A DNA stretch of 64,000 bases from Ligula intestinalis (lineage: Eukaryota > Platyhelminthes > Cestoda > Diphyllobothriidea > Diphyllobothriidae): positions 77,854,778 through 77,918,777 of the forward strand of contig JAYGXS010000003.1 of assembly GCA_036362985.1 (NCBI GenBank). The letters run 5' to 3'. The translations under genes were made by a program, and so were the position numbers. Position 1 is the first letter of the stretch. The number at the start of each line of letters is the position of its first letter. A model generated the notes under the pieces. That model had not been told where the DNA came from, did not search any database, and saw only the letters and a program-made list of their open reading frames with translations. Shown here piece by piece: positions 23,413 to 34,816 of this stretch.

Positions 23413-26400
23413 ATGACGGAGCAGTCCCTCCCGGCCACGCTGCTTCGACTCCTCCTCCTCGCCACCGGAATTGAGGCCAACCCTAGTCCTCTCTGGTACT
23501 GCTCGTTCTGCCGAGTCCGCCTGGGCCGCCGCGACTGGTCTGTACGTTGCGGCTCCTGCAATGGTTGGTGCCACCTTCGCTGCAGTGGCCTCGCCAAAGC
23601 TGTCGATTGGTCGCCCGCCTTCGCGTGTCCCAGCTGTCCCGTGCCCCCTCCGGTCTCCACGCCTCCAGCCCGCCCTGTTCTGAACCCAAATCCTCTGGTC
23701 CCCGACCGTGCCTCACCGCCTGGTCTAAAGATCCTCCAGTTCAACGCCAACGGCCTACTTTGCAAGCTTGACCAGCTCCTGGCCTTTATGCGTTCGCACA
23801 GGATAGTTGTGGCGGCTATCCAAGAGACAAAGTAGTCTAATTCCACTAAGGTCCCGTCCTGTGCCGATTACACGATCTTCCGTCGCGACCGTGGCCGCAA
23901 CAAAGGTGGAGGCTTGGCCTTCCTGTTGGACAAATCCATCGCCCATCACCAGCTACCTCTGCTTGGTGCCGATCCCACGGAAGTACTGGCGATTTCCCTT
24001 AACATTTGCCCGGTGCCGCTAATCGTCTTGAACGTGTACATCCCTCCAACTTCCAGTTGTCCTCCTGTTTTCACCGCCTCTATCGCTCCCTACTTACCTT
24101 CTGGAGACTGTTTGGTGCTAGGTAACTTCAACGCCCAACACGACCTATGGTGCTCCAACGTTGCGGCCGATTCCCGGGGAGAAGTCCTGGCCGATGAACT
24201 TGAACAAGCTCCCTTCGCAGTCCTCAACGAGGACAGCCCAACGCGTCTTTCACTCAACGGTGCCCCCAGCTCTCCCGATATCTCCCTTGCCAGTCTCAGC
24301 CTGGTAGACTCCACCACTTGGAGCACGGAAACCAGCCTAGGGAGCGATCACCTCCCTATAGTGCTCCAATTGGCTGCCTCTGCCGACCGTATCAAGGCTC
24401 CAAACAGGCATTTTATCAATTTCAAGAGAGCTGACTGGGCAGCGTTCACCGCGGAATGTGAAGCGGGAACCTATCAGCTACCGCCCCCCACCTGTGTCCA
24501 CAAGGCGGAGCGGGCCGTTCGTCACCTGCTTCTGACAGCAGCAGGCCACCATATACCGAACGGTCGCATTCCCATACTCCACCCAAACTATCCAAGCGAA
24601 GCCTCCCGACTTTAACGAGAGCGAGACGAGATCCGAGTGTGAGACGCAACTGACCCGCGTGTTGGCGAACTCAACGGCTTGATAACCAAGACCGTCAATG
24701 ACGACGAACGGGAACGTTGGCGTGAAAAAGTTGCATGTTGTAATTTCCGCGGCAACTCAGCTGCCACCTGGAAACTTCTACGCAATCTGACCAAGCCCCG
24801 GGCTGACATGCCTAACCAGTCTATTAGCTTCGGGGACGGCAAGTTCATCTCCAGCAACGGTACGATCGCCACGAAGATGAACAAGCTGTTCTTGCCCCGC
24901 TCGGCGCCCAGTCCCATAAGCCAGCTCTCCCTTCTTCGTCTCCTCCATAAGGCCCCGCCTCCGGACATTTCCTTCTCGGCCGATGCTGTCTTCACCGCCG
25001 TCAGGAAAACAAAGGTCTCGAAAGCCTTAGGACCGGATGGCCTGGCCCCTATCCATTTGCGCCATATCGGCCCCAAGATGGCTGCCTACCTGGCAGCCGT
25101 TTACGATCTTTCGCTGGCCAGTTCAATCATTCCCGATTGCTGGCGCCAGTCCACCATCATTCCTGTGGTCAAAGCTGCCAAGGACCCCAGTCAAGCGACC
25201 TCCTATCGCCCAATCGCCCTCCTTAGTCCACTGGCGAAAATCTTGGAACGACTTCTCCTACCAATTCTGACGTCTGCAGCGGATCTATCCAGCCACCAAC
25301 ATGGTTTCAGGTCAGGTTGTGGCACAAAAACGGCTCTTTTCAAGCTCAGCGACGCCATCCTCGAGGGCTTCAATCAACAGAAGCCTGCTTCGCGGACCGT
25401 GGCTGTCTCAATTGACCTGTCGCGAGCCTTTGACTGCGTCCGCCACGATCAGCTCCTGCAGGACTTGGTCTCCCTGAACGTCCCGACTGGCCTGGTCCAA
25501 TGGTTGGCGGCTTAGATCAATGGCCGCCACGATCGTGTCCTTTTCCGCAGCACTCTCTCCAAGCCCGGTAAGCAGACCTGCAGTGTTCCTCAAGGCTCTG
25601 TGCTCAGCCCGATGGTGTTCAACATTTGAAAAGTCGTGTTGGCAAACGATCGTTTTCGGTCATTTATCGTCAGGCCAGTACATGACATGGGGAATAAAAT
25701 TGGTCAATTAATTACAGCGATTATATAATCGTCAGGTTAGGGAAGGGGGGAGGGGGAATAAAAGGGTGAGGGTAATTAAGCAGCTGAGTTTTCCCTCGTC
25801 TCCTGAACGCGGGCGCCATTTACATGCGGGAACTCCCACTCCCTCCGGCACCCGCCAAAGTGGTATCATACGCGGATGATGTCACCATCTTCTACCAGCA
25901 TCATAACATTGATCAGGCTGCACAGGTCCTCTCGGAATTCATGCCTAACATTGTGGACTACCTCACTCAGCGCGGGATGTCGATGTCGGCTGCCAAGTCG
26001 TCCGTCACTGTTTTCACGCTGGATCCGAAGGAGTTCAATCGCCACCTGGATATCATCGTCAACGGTGAGGCTTTACCGCTGGTCCGTAAGCCCAAGCTCC
26101 TCGGCGTCTGTTTCGATCCGCTATTCACGTTCGCAGACCATGCGAGGGATGTCGCAAGCAAAGAAAGCCGGTGCACCAAGGTCCTCAAGGCTCTCGCGGG
26201 CACTTCCTGGGGCTGCTCGAAAGAGTTGCTGACGTCCACATCCAATGCAATGGCCAAGCCGCATCTCACCTATGCGGCATCAATCTGGTCTCCCACAATC
26301 AGCTCCTCCAACCTCCGCCGCCTTCAGTCAGCACAGAACGGTGCCCTCCGCACGATCACGGGCTGCTATAAAATGTCGCCCATCGATCACCTTCACGCGT

Positions 26401-26990
26401 AGGCTTCTGTCCTGCCGGTCGGCGCACACAACAAACTCCCCGTCCAGCAGTTCTGGTGGACCTGTTTACAACCTGGCCATCGGAACCACCATCGTTGCAA
26501 CGCTCCCGAGCCTAGCCGTGACGTTTGGACGTCTATCCGAGGTCTCCACAAGGCAGTTGTCTCCTCGTCTCTCTCGGATCTACCCGTTGATGGCTCCGCC
26601 ATCAGGACAGGCTACCAGCGCCTTCACCAGAGAGCCGTTGTGGATGCAATATCCAGCTACCATTCCCCGGTCCTCCTGGGTGGCTATCCACCTCCGATTG
26701 CCACCTCTGAACGTCATCTCCCACGGGTGACTCGTTGTACCCTGGCGCAGCTACACAGTGGCTACTGCATGCTCCTTCGCCAGTACCAATACCGGGTGGA
26801 CCCGTCTATACTCGACTGATGTCCCGACTGCGGCGTCTCGCCGCATGGCTGCCGTCATCTCTTCGTCTGCTGTTCCCGGCCAGGCACCCAACTCACTCCC
26901 GAGGACCTTTGGGTCAAGCCGGCCGAGGTCGCGGCTTTTCTCCGCCTCCCAACTGCACCCAGTTTGGACTCCGGCGGGAACCCCTGATCC
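23413..26990 (+). pseudogene. LINE ORF: 2A-like leader, PHD finger, endonuclease, reverse transcriptase
   Basis: Start ATG at 23413. Residues ~8-26 are LLRLLLLATGIEANPSP, resembling 2A ribosome-skipping peptides. Next a Cys4-His-Cys3 PHD-type finger (WYCSFC, RCGSC, CHLRC, CPSC). Endonuclease motifs are QFNANGL, IQETK, GNFNAQHD (catalytic D of GDFN is N) and GSDHLPI. Reverse transcriptase motifs are LGPDGLAP, YRPIALLSP, QHGFR, SIDLSRAFD, SVPQGSVLSP and YADDVTIF. The C-terminus has CPDCGV...GCRHLFVC and LTPEDLWVKPAEVAAFL, typical of jockey-group LINEs. Stops fall at 23833, 24613, 25513, 26400 and 26817, and a 189-bp insertion at 25628. Not functional. Confidence 0.8.
25628..25816 (-). mobile_element. 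189-bp insertion within the LINE RT, PLE-tail-like
   Basis: Flanked by CATTT on both sides (25623-25627 and 25817-25821), a 5-bp target-site duplication. Removing insert plus one duplicate restores the RT reading frame between PMVFN and IYMRELPLPP. The insert has ATAATCGTCAGGTTAGGG and AATAAAAGGGTGAGGG units like those in the 0.4 and 20.9 kb PLE tails, so it probably came from a PLE; its strand is inferred from that likeness. Confidence 0.65.
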
Positions 26991-27674
26991 AACATGGGCT
27001 ACCAACCAACCAACTAGTGGTCGGCCGTGCTATTCCGTAGGTTCTGTGCTGTCAGTGTGGAGAACAGGTTCCGTGCATGCATTTCTTCTAGACAAACGCC
27101 CCCTTCTTATGACTATTGAGTGGTTGTTCATATCGTCTAACTGGGCTCTGCTTGCTCTTGAATCAAGGGGTGCAGCCGCCAGCCGACGGCAAAAAATTCA
27201 GAAAGAGCATTTGCATCATGCCGATGTTCGTCGCTACACCTCTTCGGCCGCTGGTTGTCAGTAGCGATTGTGCGATTGATGACGGGGTTCCGCTCCCCGC
27301 CCCAGCGTTTCATTCATCCAAGGGCTTTGGTTTTGAGATCGATTTAGACGCCGTAGCGTAGCCCTGCCCTCCAGTTGCTGCATCATATGCTTTTTGTTTT
27401 CAATTGAAATTCCACCTTTTTCTCCTTGTATAGACGAGGCAAGAAGCGCACCTATCTAGCTGTCTTCCTGGACAAATTCTGTCCCGTTCGCGGCTGCTGT
27501 GTTACATCTCTCTCTCCTTTATTTTTGTCATTTAATCTGTCTTTTATCGCAGTGGACAGTAGTGATCATTAATAATTTTGTCTTTTTCCCTTGCTAGGCC
27601 ACTTCACAACTGCCCACTTTCTGACTCTGGTAAGATCTGATAATTTTTTCCCCTCTTTCTGACATAAACTTCTT

Positions 27675-28215
27675 GTTTAGTGTCCCTACAAATTCAAACA
27701 TATGTTATGGAAAACATGAACAAAAGTATTATTTCTTGTACTTCGCTGATGGTAGCTATGTCTCCGTTAAAAGTGTCACTCACAAAAAGGCAATGTTTTG
27801 GTTTTAGGAAAGTTTCTAAGTGTGCAATGTCAATTAAAACTGCATCGTCTATGTCCAACCATAATGTCCCCCCCTCCCCGAGGTATATGGTATAGTCCAC
27901 ATTATATGGCATCTTATTAACAACTTTCAGAAATAAATGATTCTCCTTCCAAGGAAGTCATACAGCTTGTGAACTGAAAACCCTAAGAGCTGATGCACCA
28001 CAAGATAAAGTTATAAAACATCCGGGGATTGGAAAACGTTTTTAGAACCTAAGATTGTAAGATGTAATTTGATAGCAAGTGAGTGCAAGATAGAATATTT
28101 TTTACTTACAGTCTTTATAAGCTATATTCGAATTCGTAAGAACGTTGACAATCGATAGAAAAATTAAAACTACTGAAGTAGTCATTTTTTATCGAGTGAC
28201 TTTTTCTCAGAGGAT
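27675..28215. mobile_element. Decayed relative of the long-TIR elements
   Basis: Left part (27690-27750) resembles the AAATTCAAATATATTTTCTGGAAAACATG inner arm, right part (28090-28190) resembles its complement with ATCGATAG and ACTTAAGTAGTA-type remnants. Ends not definable. Confidence 0.45.
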
Positions 28216-29392
28216 CAAAAAGACATTCTATCAAAATCTGAAATCTGGCTTGTCCGGAGTACCTTGGCACCATGCTTCGACACCGTAAATATTAAAATTT
28301 CATTTAAAAAGCATTCTAAAATATTACAAAATTTGTGTAGCATTACACGAGGTCAATCACTAACTGAACTTGACTGTACTTGCCGGCTACCCCATTGCTA
28401 TTTAAATGTCCAACGCCAGTCCATGCAAAACGACACCTATTGGTGACGTCATCAGACGAATAGTCAAAAACGACATGAGCTTGAAGCTGGTTCAGGAAAA
28501 AAGCTGGATAGCAGGCACTTTTTATACCCTTGTCAGCGGAGGCTGCTACCAGGCAGAATGCTGACTTGAGGCCGGACAAAGCAAGAACTACGGCATGAAG
28601 CTCGGCTTTTTTCTCTCAAAAGTTGTCTCGTTTTCTCACACATTCGTGATTGACCGGCAAGAAAGCCACATAAAGAGGATTCTTAAGCATGTGCACTGAA
28701 CTTTTTCCGTGCGCATGTACAGCCTTGCGCATATTCTCCTCGTGACAAGTTAATGTTTTGAACACCAAGCTCATGTGCTGTGGAGTTTGAATGTCCAACT
28801 ACGTGGGGCGCTGTCAAAACTAAAGCCTGCATACCGTATAAAGGTGGTTTTACCCCAAGACTAGGCGCTGAGTACAGATCACAGGACCTGCAGGTGAGGC
28901 AACCTAAAGTCCACTTGCCTTGTTACACTCGAGGATGAACTTTGAGTTCTACAGATTGTGAAGTCCTTTTGAAATACATTGGTGTGTAAATTAACGTTGG
29001 CTATGGTGTGCATTCAGGACATTAGAATGCAAATTTGGGTCTCACTTAAGAACCGACCGTTTTCGCACACATCTCACTGAGCATTGTGCAACTTGAACTG
29101 CCATTGGCCGAGTCCCAGAGCCAAAAGTTCCAATCAGAGTTCACTCACTAGCGAAACTTCCGGCGCTGAAGACGACTTTTGCATCAGTTCACTTCCCCTA
29201 GGCTTGCTTATGACTTGGTCCAAATGTTTTCAGGCAAAATTGGGCTGACTTTTGCGAAGGCGGCCTTCGCAAAGAGGATTTGAAGCTAGCGCTAAAAATC
29301 GACTGTGACTATCCACTAGTGAGTCCCGTAATCCATCGGTGAACTTTCATCCGCCAATTTCAATATTTCTAATCTAAACCTACTGGAAAATG

Positions 29393-29540
29393 TGCCCGTG
29401 CCTCAATAGTTAGAGCATCTAATCAACAAGTCACGGGTTCGCGCCTCGGATTGTGCACCGCCTGGGGTTTTGGGCATGTCTGTCTGATGACGGTGAATAA
29501 GCCAGAAATGACTATTCTAGCCTTCCCCGTCTTTATCGGC
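29393..29540 (+). repeat. tRNA-headed SINE carrying a hammerhead-like core
   Basis: tRNA-like head with A-box-like CTCAATAGTTAGAGCA (29402-29417) and B-box-like GGTTCGCGCC (29436-29445), then a body GGGTTTTGGGCATGTCTGT, CTGATGA (29484-29490), short stem II, GAAA (29505-29508), and an end GCC-TTCCCCGTCTTTATCGGC. The second copy is at 59.7-59.86 kb on the other strand, matching in head, core and end. Confidence 0.7.
29480..29515 (+). ncRNA. Hammerhead-like core in SINE, copy 1
   Basis: CTGATGA, stem II CGG...GCC (partly decayed relative to the other copy), GAAA, TGAC. Core bases are intact; stems I and III are not convincing in this copy. Confidence 0.5.
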
Positions 29541-29595
29541 ACTCCTCGCGAAATTTAAGACGCCTCCCTTTTCATAGAGGTAGTGAGCTTTCAGC

Positions 29596-29605
29596 NNNNN
29601 NNNNN
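29596..29605. other. Assembly gap (10 N)
   Basis: Ten ambiguous bases, directly after the ribozyme SINE. True gap length is unknown. Confidence 0.95.
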
Positions 29606-30243
29606 AGGACATCCACCTTGATGGAGAGCGGGTTCTTTCATGATCCAATGAAGAAACAATAAAAATAGTTTATGAATAATAAAGAATGTTTCCTTTTTTG
29701 TAAGGCATGTGTAGAATGTCTTAAGTCGAGCAAAAGACTTTCAAATTGGGAAGCTCAGAACAGCATGAGTGATGTTCAAGGAAGCTAAGCCGGGCTAGCG
29801 TGCATTCAACAACTAAGATACCTAATACCCGTTTTAACCAGAACACTACTAGGGTTCTTCGTGGATTCCATCACTGCACGTTGCTATAGGTTGCCAATAC
29901 TACTGCGACTTCAGCTTTTTAATCTTCCGAGAAATTTATCTCTATTCGCGGTATATAGCAGTATATTTAAGGTGTATAGGCGTAGACCGAAATTTTAAGT
30001 GTGTATATGGGTTGAAACCACTCAACCACTGCGACATGTCCACTTTCTGCCGACAGACTGACTGTGACTGAAAATCTACGCAGCTTACATGCTAAAGACT
30101 GCAATGAATTTTTCCCGCTATCGTCCGTGAAAATGCACGCTAGCATTGCATCCGTAGTTAGGATTGACCCTTGAGTCATTTACAAAACTCATAACTTTAC
30201 GCATGTAATATGTGCTCATTGTAACTCCTCCCCCCACTTCAAG

Positions 30244-30365
30244 AAGCCACAAACAGAGTGTCGACAGACGGCGAAACGGCCCTCGTTCGATCACAGATTA
30301 CTCTGGAACGGGTGCTTGGAGAGGGTCAATTTGGTGATGTCTACAAGGGCGCCTATAGACCAGCG
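30244..30365 (+). CDS. PTK2 (FAK) homolog: FAK-like kinase, kinase domain start with glycine loop
   Basis: Encodes about 40 residues: a short lead (TDGETALVRSQ), ITLERVL, the ATP-binding glycine loop GEGQFGDVYKG, then AYRPA. The GEGQFGDV loop is diagnostic of FAK-family kinases. The donor GTGAGT at 30366 follows a full codon. The best acceptor (CCCCCCACTTCAAG, ending 30243) leaves two bases of a codon, which does not match the phase 2 donor of the F3 exon; either a linker exon lies in between, or an alternative in-phase acceptor ACAAACAG ending at 30256 is used. So the 5' edge is uncertain by about 13 bases while the coding body is firm. Confidence 0.85.
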
Positions 30366-30614
30366 GTGAGTCAGTGCTTTAAATCATTATCTATCCAAAC
30401 GTTTCTATACAAGCCTCGGTAAGCTTATTTGAGCTCCGTCTCTGACGTACATTAAGGAAAAAACTTTCAATTCGGACAAAGTGTGGCTGTTTCCCAGCCC
30501 TCTAACTAGGACCCACTAATTGGCGAAAAATCGAATAGTGATATTCCTTCAACTCTTTGACACTATGAAAGGTTAAATAATAAGCCGAATGCCAATAGAG
30601 GAGACCATGCGAGT

Positions 30615-30850
30615 TCCAGGAAGCAGTTCAGAAGAAGAAGATGCGATCACTGGAACAAGAGTTTTATTTGCCTGACGGTTTGGATTCCGTCGGAAATCCT
30701 TAATCATAGGTGATGGAAGCATAGTCATAGTCATTCGCAGATGGGGTTGAAACATTCACAGTTTGCACGGTATTTATAGTTCATAGTGTTCATCTGCGTG
30801 CGTGCGATAATTATTCACTTCTGTAGCCACCGCTTGGGTCTTAATTGATG
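30615..30850 (-). repeat. Solitary PLE terminus with defective ribozyme core
   Basis: Minus strand: TATAAATA (30778-30771), then CTATGATTAAGGATTTCC, CGAC, GGAATCC, CAAACCGTCAGGC, AAATAAAAC and the TTGTTCCAGTGATCGCATC end. Compared with CUGAUGA the core reads CUAUGA, one base short. Near-identical in design to 33.9-34.1 kb on the opposite strand. Confidence 0.6.
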
Positions 30851-31139
30851 CGGTACTGGCTTGACACTTCGCGTTCGACTCACTAATTGCTACAATTGTA
30901 TTGTAAGCGTCGGATGCAGGCCTGATAATTGCGTGACGAATGCAGCATTATTCTCAGTCATCGCTGAAACAGTTTTATCTTCAGGTAGGTTCCTTGGCTT
31001 CGCGACTCAAATACACATTTCGTACTTGATTTGGCGCCGTCACCGAAAAAAAACGCGAGTGAGCGCACCTTGAGCCAGGCACATTTAGCCTACGTGGTAA
31101 ACACTACTCAACGAGACTGGCATTTTCTTAACTTGTACC

Positions 31140-31740
31140 GGTCGTGGTGGTGCCTAGAGCACTATAATCATCAGTTCAAATCCCCAGGTTGACGGTAAAT
31201 GACAGAAGGCACCAGAAGGAGTGGTTTCTTGTCTAAAGAACTCCCAATTGCTATCTCAAATGGCAGTGACCACTGGCGAAGCCAGGGCTAGTGTTTACTG
31301 GGTCCGGCCAGACTCGAGAGAGCGCGGGTCGGTAGTGGCAGCTGCTTAAGTCGGAATGCCGGGCAGGTTTGAGTGTTCTGTTATTGGTGTGTTACAACTT
31401 GCTCGAGGGGATGTCGCCTGTAGAAGTCTTTGCTGTATCGGTCGAGGGTTGGTGTATTAAAGGCATGCTTATTTGGACGCGCGTGTATGCGGGGGTATGT
31501 GTGTAACTAAATAACCTGAGCTCAACTGGGGGGGGTCACCGGAAAGCCGAATAACAGGGGACGCTGGAGCAGCTGTTATCAGTTAGCAAGAAGTAGCTGC
31601 GAGGCTTAGGCTCGGGGAACAGGAGCGCCAGCGAAAGGAAGCATTGGAACAGTTGTTTGTGACGACGCATGATTTTGGGGGAGCGAGCCTTGGTGAGAAC
31701 AGGCATTGTGGCCATCCGCCACAAACTCGTTGAGCCAATA
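31140..31740 (+). repeat. tRNA-headed repeat family, copy 2, diverged
   Basis: Head GTGGTGCCTAGAGCACTATAATC, AGTTCAAATCCCC; body keeps TATTGGTGTGTTAC and GTGGCCATCCGCCAC. Weaker match to copies 1 and 3. Confidence 0.45.
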
Positions 31741-33889
31741 ACTTTACTTGTGTGCATTTTCGGTTTCTCAGAGATAACTACAGACAATGATGATGAACAC
31801 ACAAGAGGTCCGGTTGCTATGACCTCACTTTGGAAACATTTAGAAGCACTTGAGCCTTCTTCGTTGTTGGTCGTAGTCGGTGCGGCGACTGACTTTTATT
31901 TCCAACCAAAGAAACCTGTGTTTGTAAACGGGATCCTCTTGCGCCAAATCCTAAGATTCTGGAATTGGCGAATAACTAGCTGGCGACGGTAGGTAAGCCT
32001 GATACCACTTTTTAAATCTCCTTTTATTCCTTGGCGACAAAGCCTATCGAATATTGACTGCTCATTGTCAGGCTACCGCTGACGAAGCCTCAAGCCTGTA
32101 GTTCAGGACAGCATCTAGTCCGTTTTTTGACGTAGACAGTTCAATAAGCGCTACTGCTAGATGAATTCTCACCGCACAAACTGCTGAATGCCAAACTAGA
32201 ATGTTCGTTGCTTCTGTGTTCGTCGCTTTTACTGTTCGTGTGAGAATTTTGTATTTGTTTATCTGTTTGACTATGATTTGCGCTTTACAGTACCATAAAT
32301 CGGCTTGCAATTTGAAGAGTCATGGTTTTCTGTAATGTCGGTTATTCTCATACACACACTCGTTTTTCCTGCGCGGTTTTACTTTCTCAGACAGATGTCT
32401 GAGTCGTGCAGAAAATAAGTTTACGGAATTTAAGTGTTGAGACGTCGTTTCACTGAACCTTTTTTCCAGCAAACGGATAAAAATCCATTCTGAAAACGGA
32501 TAGTCAAAAACGTTTCTTAAATATAATCGTGTCTGGTTTTTCCTTTACATGCATCGAAAGCCCTCTGTTGATTTCTCGTGAGAAGGTTAAAAAACACCGT
32601 ATTACACCCGGTCCGATTTCTAAAACTACTTCTCACTTTATTTATCTAACAGTGCTGTTTTGCTTTCAAAGCAATCGCAGTTCAGTGACCTGCATAGTTT
32701 TACGAATTTGAAACCACCGCCACGAAGGCTTATGAAGCTCAGCATTTTGGGTGACCGTAACTGATCGCGGAGAGAAATCACTCTGCTCTTTTGATTGTCC
32801 ATGACCGACAGAAGAAAGCTGCCTTTTAAAAATATCGGCATGAACCGTTTAAGCACTTGCTTTAGAAAAAACCTTTAAGAAGGTCAGTCTGGCTGTTCAA
32901 AAGGGGATGACATTCATGTTTTCGCCGACAGTTTATAGCAGCAAACTATGATTGTCAGATATTATGAAGCAGGACGAAGAAGTACTTAACAGGGAGAGGG
33001 GGAATGTGAATTTTCGTTCAGACGAACGAAGTTCTGACCTAGGCTACCCACGAACAAGTAGTTTTTTTACTGTGCCCCTTACGACGCACGAGGTGCGCCA
33101 TCCTGCCTGTTCCATCCATATATCGTCACTGACGCCAGGGTGTGAGTCATTCACACCTCGTTCAGCCTACTTCATCAGGTCTCCAGTTTCGGCGTCCAGG
33201 GCATTGAATTGCTACCCGCAGGTCGTACATCTTATCGGCACTTCGTAAGCTGGTGACACAGAACAGCGCAGAGCGTGAACTGGGCCCTCCGGTCAAAGGA
33301 GCGTTGCGAAAATAAATGTGACAATGAGCTTCCCCGTTGTCTCAAGCATTCAACAGGTGTGCGCTCTCGTGAAACTGCCCCGTGCCTGCCTGCTTGCCTG
33401 CCAGGAGGTCTCGCCAAGACAACATTGGTCTGAAGGTATACGACCCGAATTTAGTGCGTTTTTCTCCCACAGCTTCCTTAAATCCGAAATTAAAACTCGT
33501 TCGTTGGTTAACAGTTTCTAGCGGGTGTATTTAAATTGCATAAACATGTGGTTTGGGATGTTCCTTTTCAAAAAAACTACGCTAACTTGCATATTTGTAC
33601 CACTGACCACAACTTCTATGCGTATAGACTCATTAAGGGCAGAAAGGATCCAGATAGCCAGAAATATACCGTTACTGAACGGAGTCGAATTGTAAGCACT
33701 TTTAGACTCGAGAAGCGAGCTTGCTCGAGCTTCAATGAAGGAGCTGTTTAAAAAACGTCTGACAACATAGTAAATTAGACACACTGGAGCCAGGCTTCCC
33801 ATGAGAAGTGACCTGCAGTGACCTGCCCGACACGTATTTGGGACTGAAACTGCATTTAGCCGAACCAATTAGTCCCTGCAGGAGCGCAC

Positions 33890-34105
33890 AGGTGGACACC
33901 TGTGCCGACCGTTGTGACCGCTACGAACTATAAATACCTTGCAATCTGTGCATGTTTCATTCCTATCTGCGCGTGACTCAGGCTACTGTACCATTACCTA
34001 TGATTAAGGATTCCCGACGGAATCAGGAAAATAAAACTCTTGTTCCAGTGGTCGCATCTTCTTCTTCTTCTGAACTGCTTCCTGTAACTCGCATATTCAC
34101 TTCTA
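33890..34105 (+). repeat. Solitary PLE terminus with defective ribozyme core
   Basis: TATAAATA at 33929-33936, CTATGATTAAGG at ~33999, stem II GGATTCC-CGAC-GGAATC, then the GAAACGTC segment is deleted and AATAAAACTCTTGTTCCAG follows. Inverted relative to the 30.6 kb copy, 3 kb away. Confidence 0.6.
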
Positions 34106-34304
34106 TTGCCATTTGCCAACGCCAATGCCGGCGAGCCAGATAGTCGAGCGATCATCGTTCCAACCCCCAACACGAGTGATGAAATGCCAGCAGTTAACTA
34201 TTCGCATACCAGCGATAAAGCAATTAGCGCAGCAGAGGGCAACCGTCCTCAATGAAGTGAGGGAGGGGGTTTAAAGTATCCTAGGTACGCAGTCGCATAG
34301 CGAC

Positions 34305-34400
34305 TGCGCGGTATAAATGCTGCAACGCGCCGTATCTGATGTTGCGTTCGAGCCGGAATCTGAAACGTCAGGATAAAATTCTTGTTCCAGCGATCCTGTC
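34305..34400 (+). repeat. Decayed PLE terminus
   Basis: TATAAAT (34312-34318), CTGATG (34336-34341), GAAACGTCAGG (34362 on), AAATTCTTGTTCCAGCGATCC. Core spacing is kept but stem II has decayed. Confidence 0.5.
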
Positions 34401-34816
34401 TACTTCAACGGACTCATATTTTCATTTGTATTGAGGATCTTACTGAAATAAAAATAAAGTACCCATTGGGAAGATAGTCGATACATGCAACCTCCCCCCC
34501 CCCCCCAGCACTTCGGCAGGGCGATTGAGCGTCCAAGCCGAAACAAAGCAGAGTCCATCCGTCAGTGAATGTCACTTGGTCATCAAATTGGAGCCTATGG
34601 GTGAGTTTGTGTTGCACCGGTTTCGTATCCTGTGCCCCAGCGCTTGCTCCAAAACGAAAAAAACATCTCATAACTTATTCGGCTACTACCATTAACTGAT
34701 GTCCATTTTATCATAGATCCAGTTGGTAGGGGAGCATACTGCGTATGCTTGTAAATGGAACCATTTCTTGTGGCGTTTACAAGGGAGTGTTATGCCTCAT
34801 TGAAGGTAAACTACAG

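Larger units (their letters stand above)
23283..27360 (+). mobile_element. Non-LTR retrotransposon (LINE), decayed
   Basis: GC-richer than its surroundings. One long ORF-like region with PHD-type zinc finger, endonuclease and reverse transcriptase, then a C-terminal Cys-rich motif, in the order of jockey/CR1-superfamily LINEs. Five in-frame stops and one insertion break it. The 5' edge is judged from the start of the C-rich leader near 23283; the 3' edge is unclear (coding ends 26990, then ~370 bp of possible 3' UTR). No poly-A tail or target-site duplication of the whole element was found. Confidence 0.75.
19914..30243 (+). other. FAK intron(s), 10.3 kb, with PLE and LINE
   Basis: Contains a PLE (20.83-21.66 kb), diverged direct repeats (22.1-22.8 kb), the LINE (23.3-27.3 kb), a decayed TIR element (27.7-28.2 kb), the ribozyme-bearing SINE (29.4-29.5 kb) and a 10-N gap. 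The phase mismatch between flanking exons suggests at least one unseen short exon here. Sequence at 28.2-29.3 kb shows nothing I can name. Confidence 0.5.

Noticed and set aside
23280..23846. 188-codon minus-strand open frame opposite the LINE start
   Set aside because: It is the GC-rich shadow of the PHD/endonuclease-coding strand.
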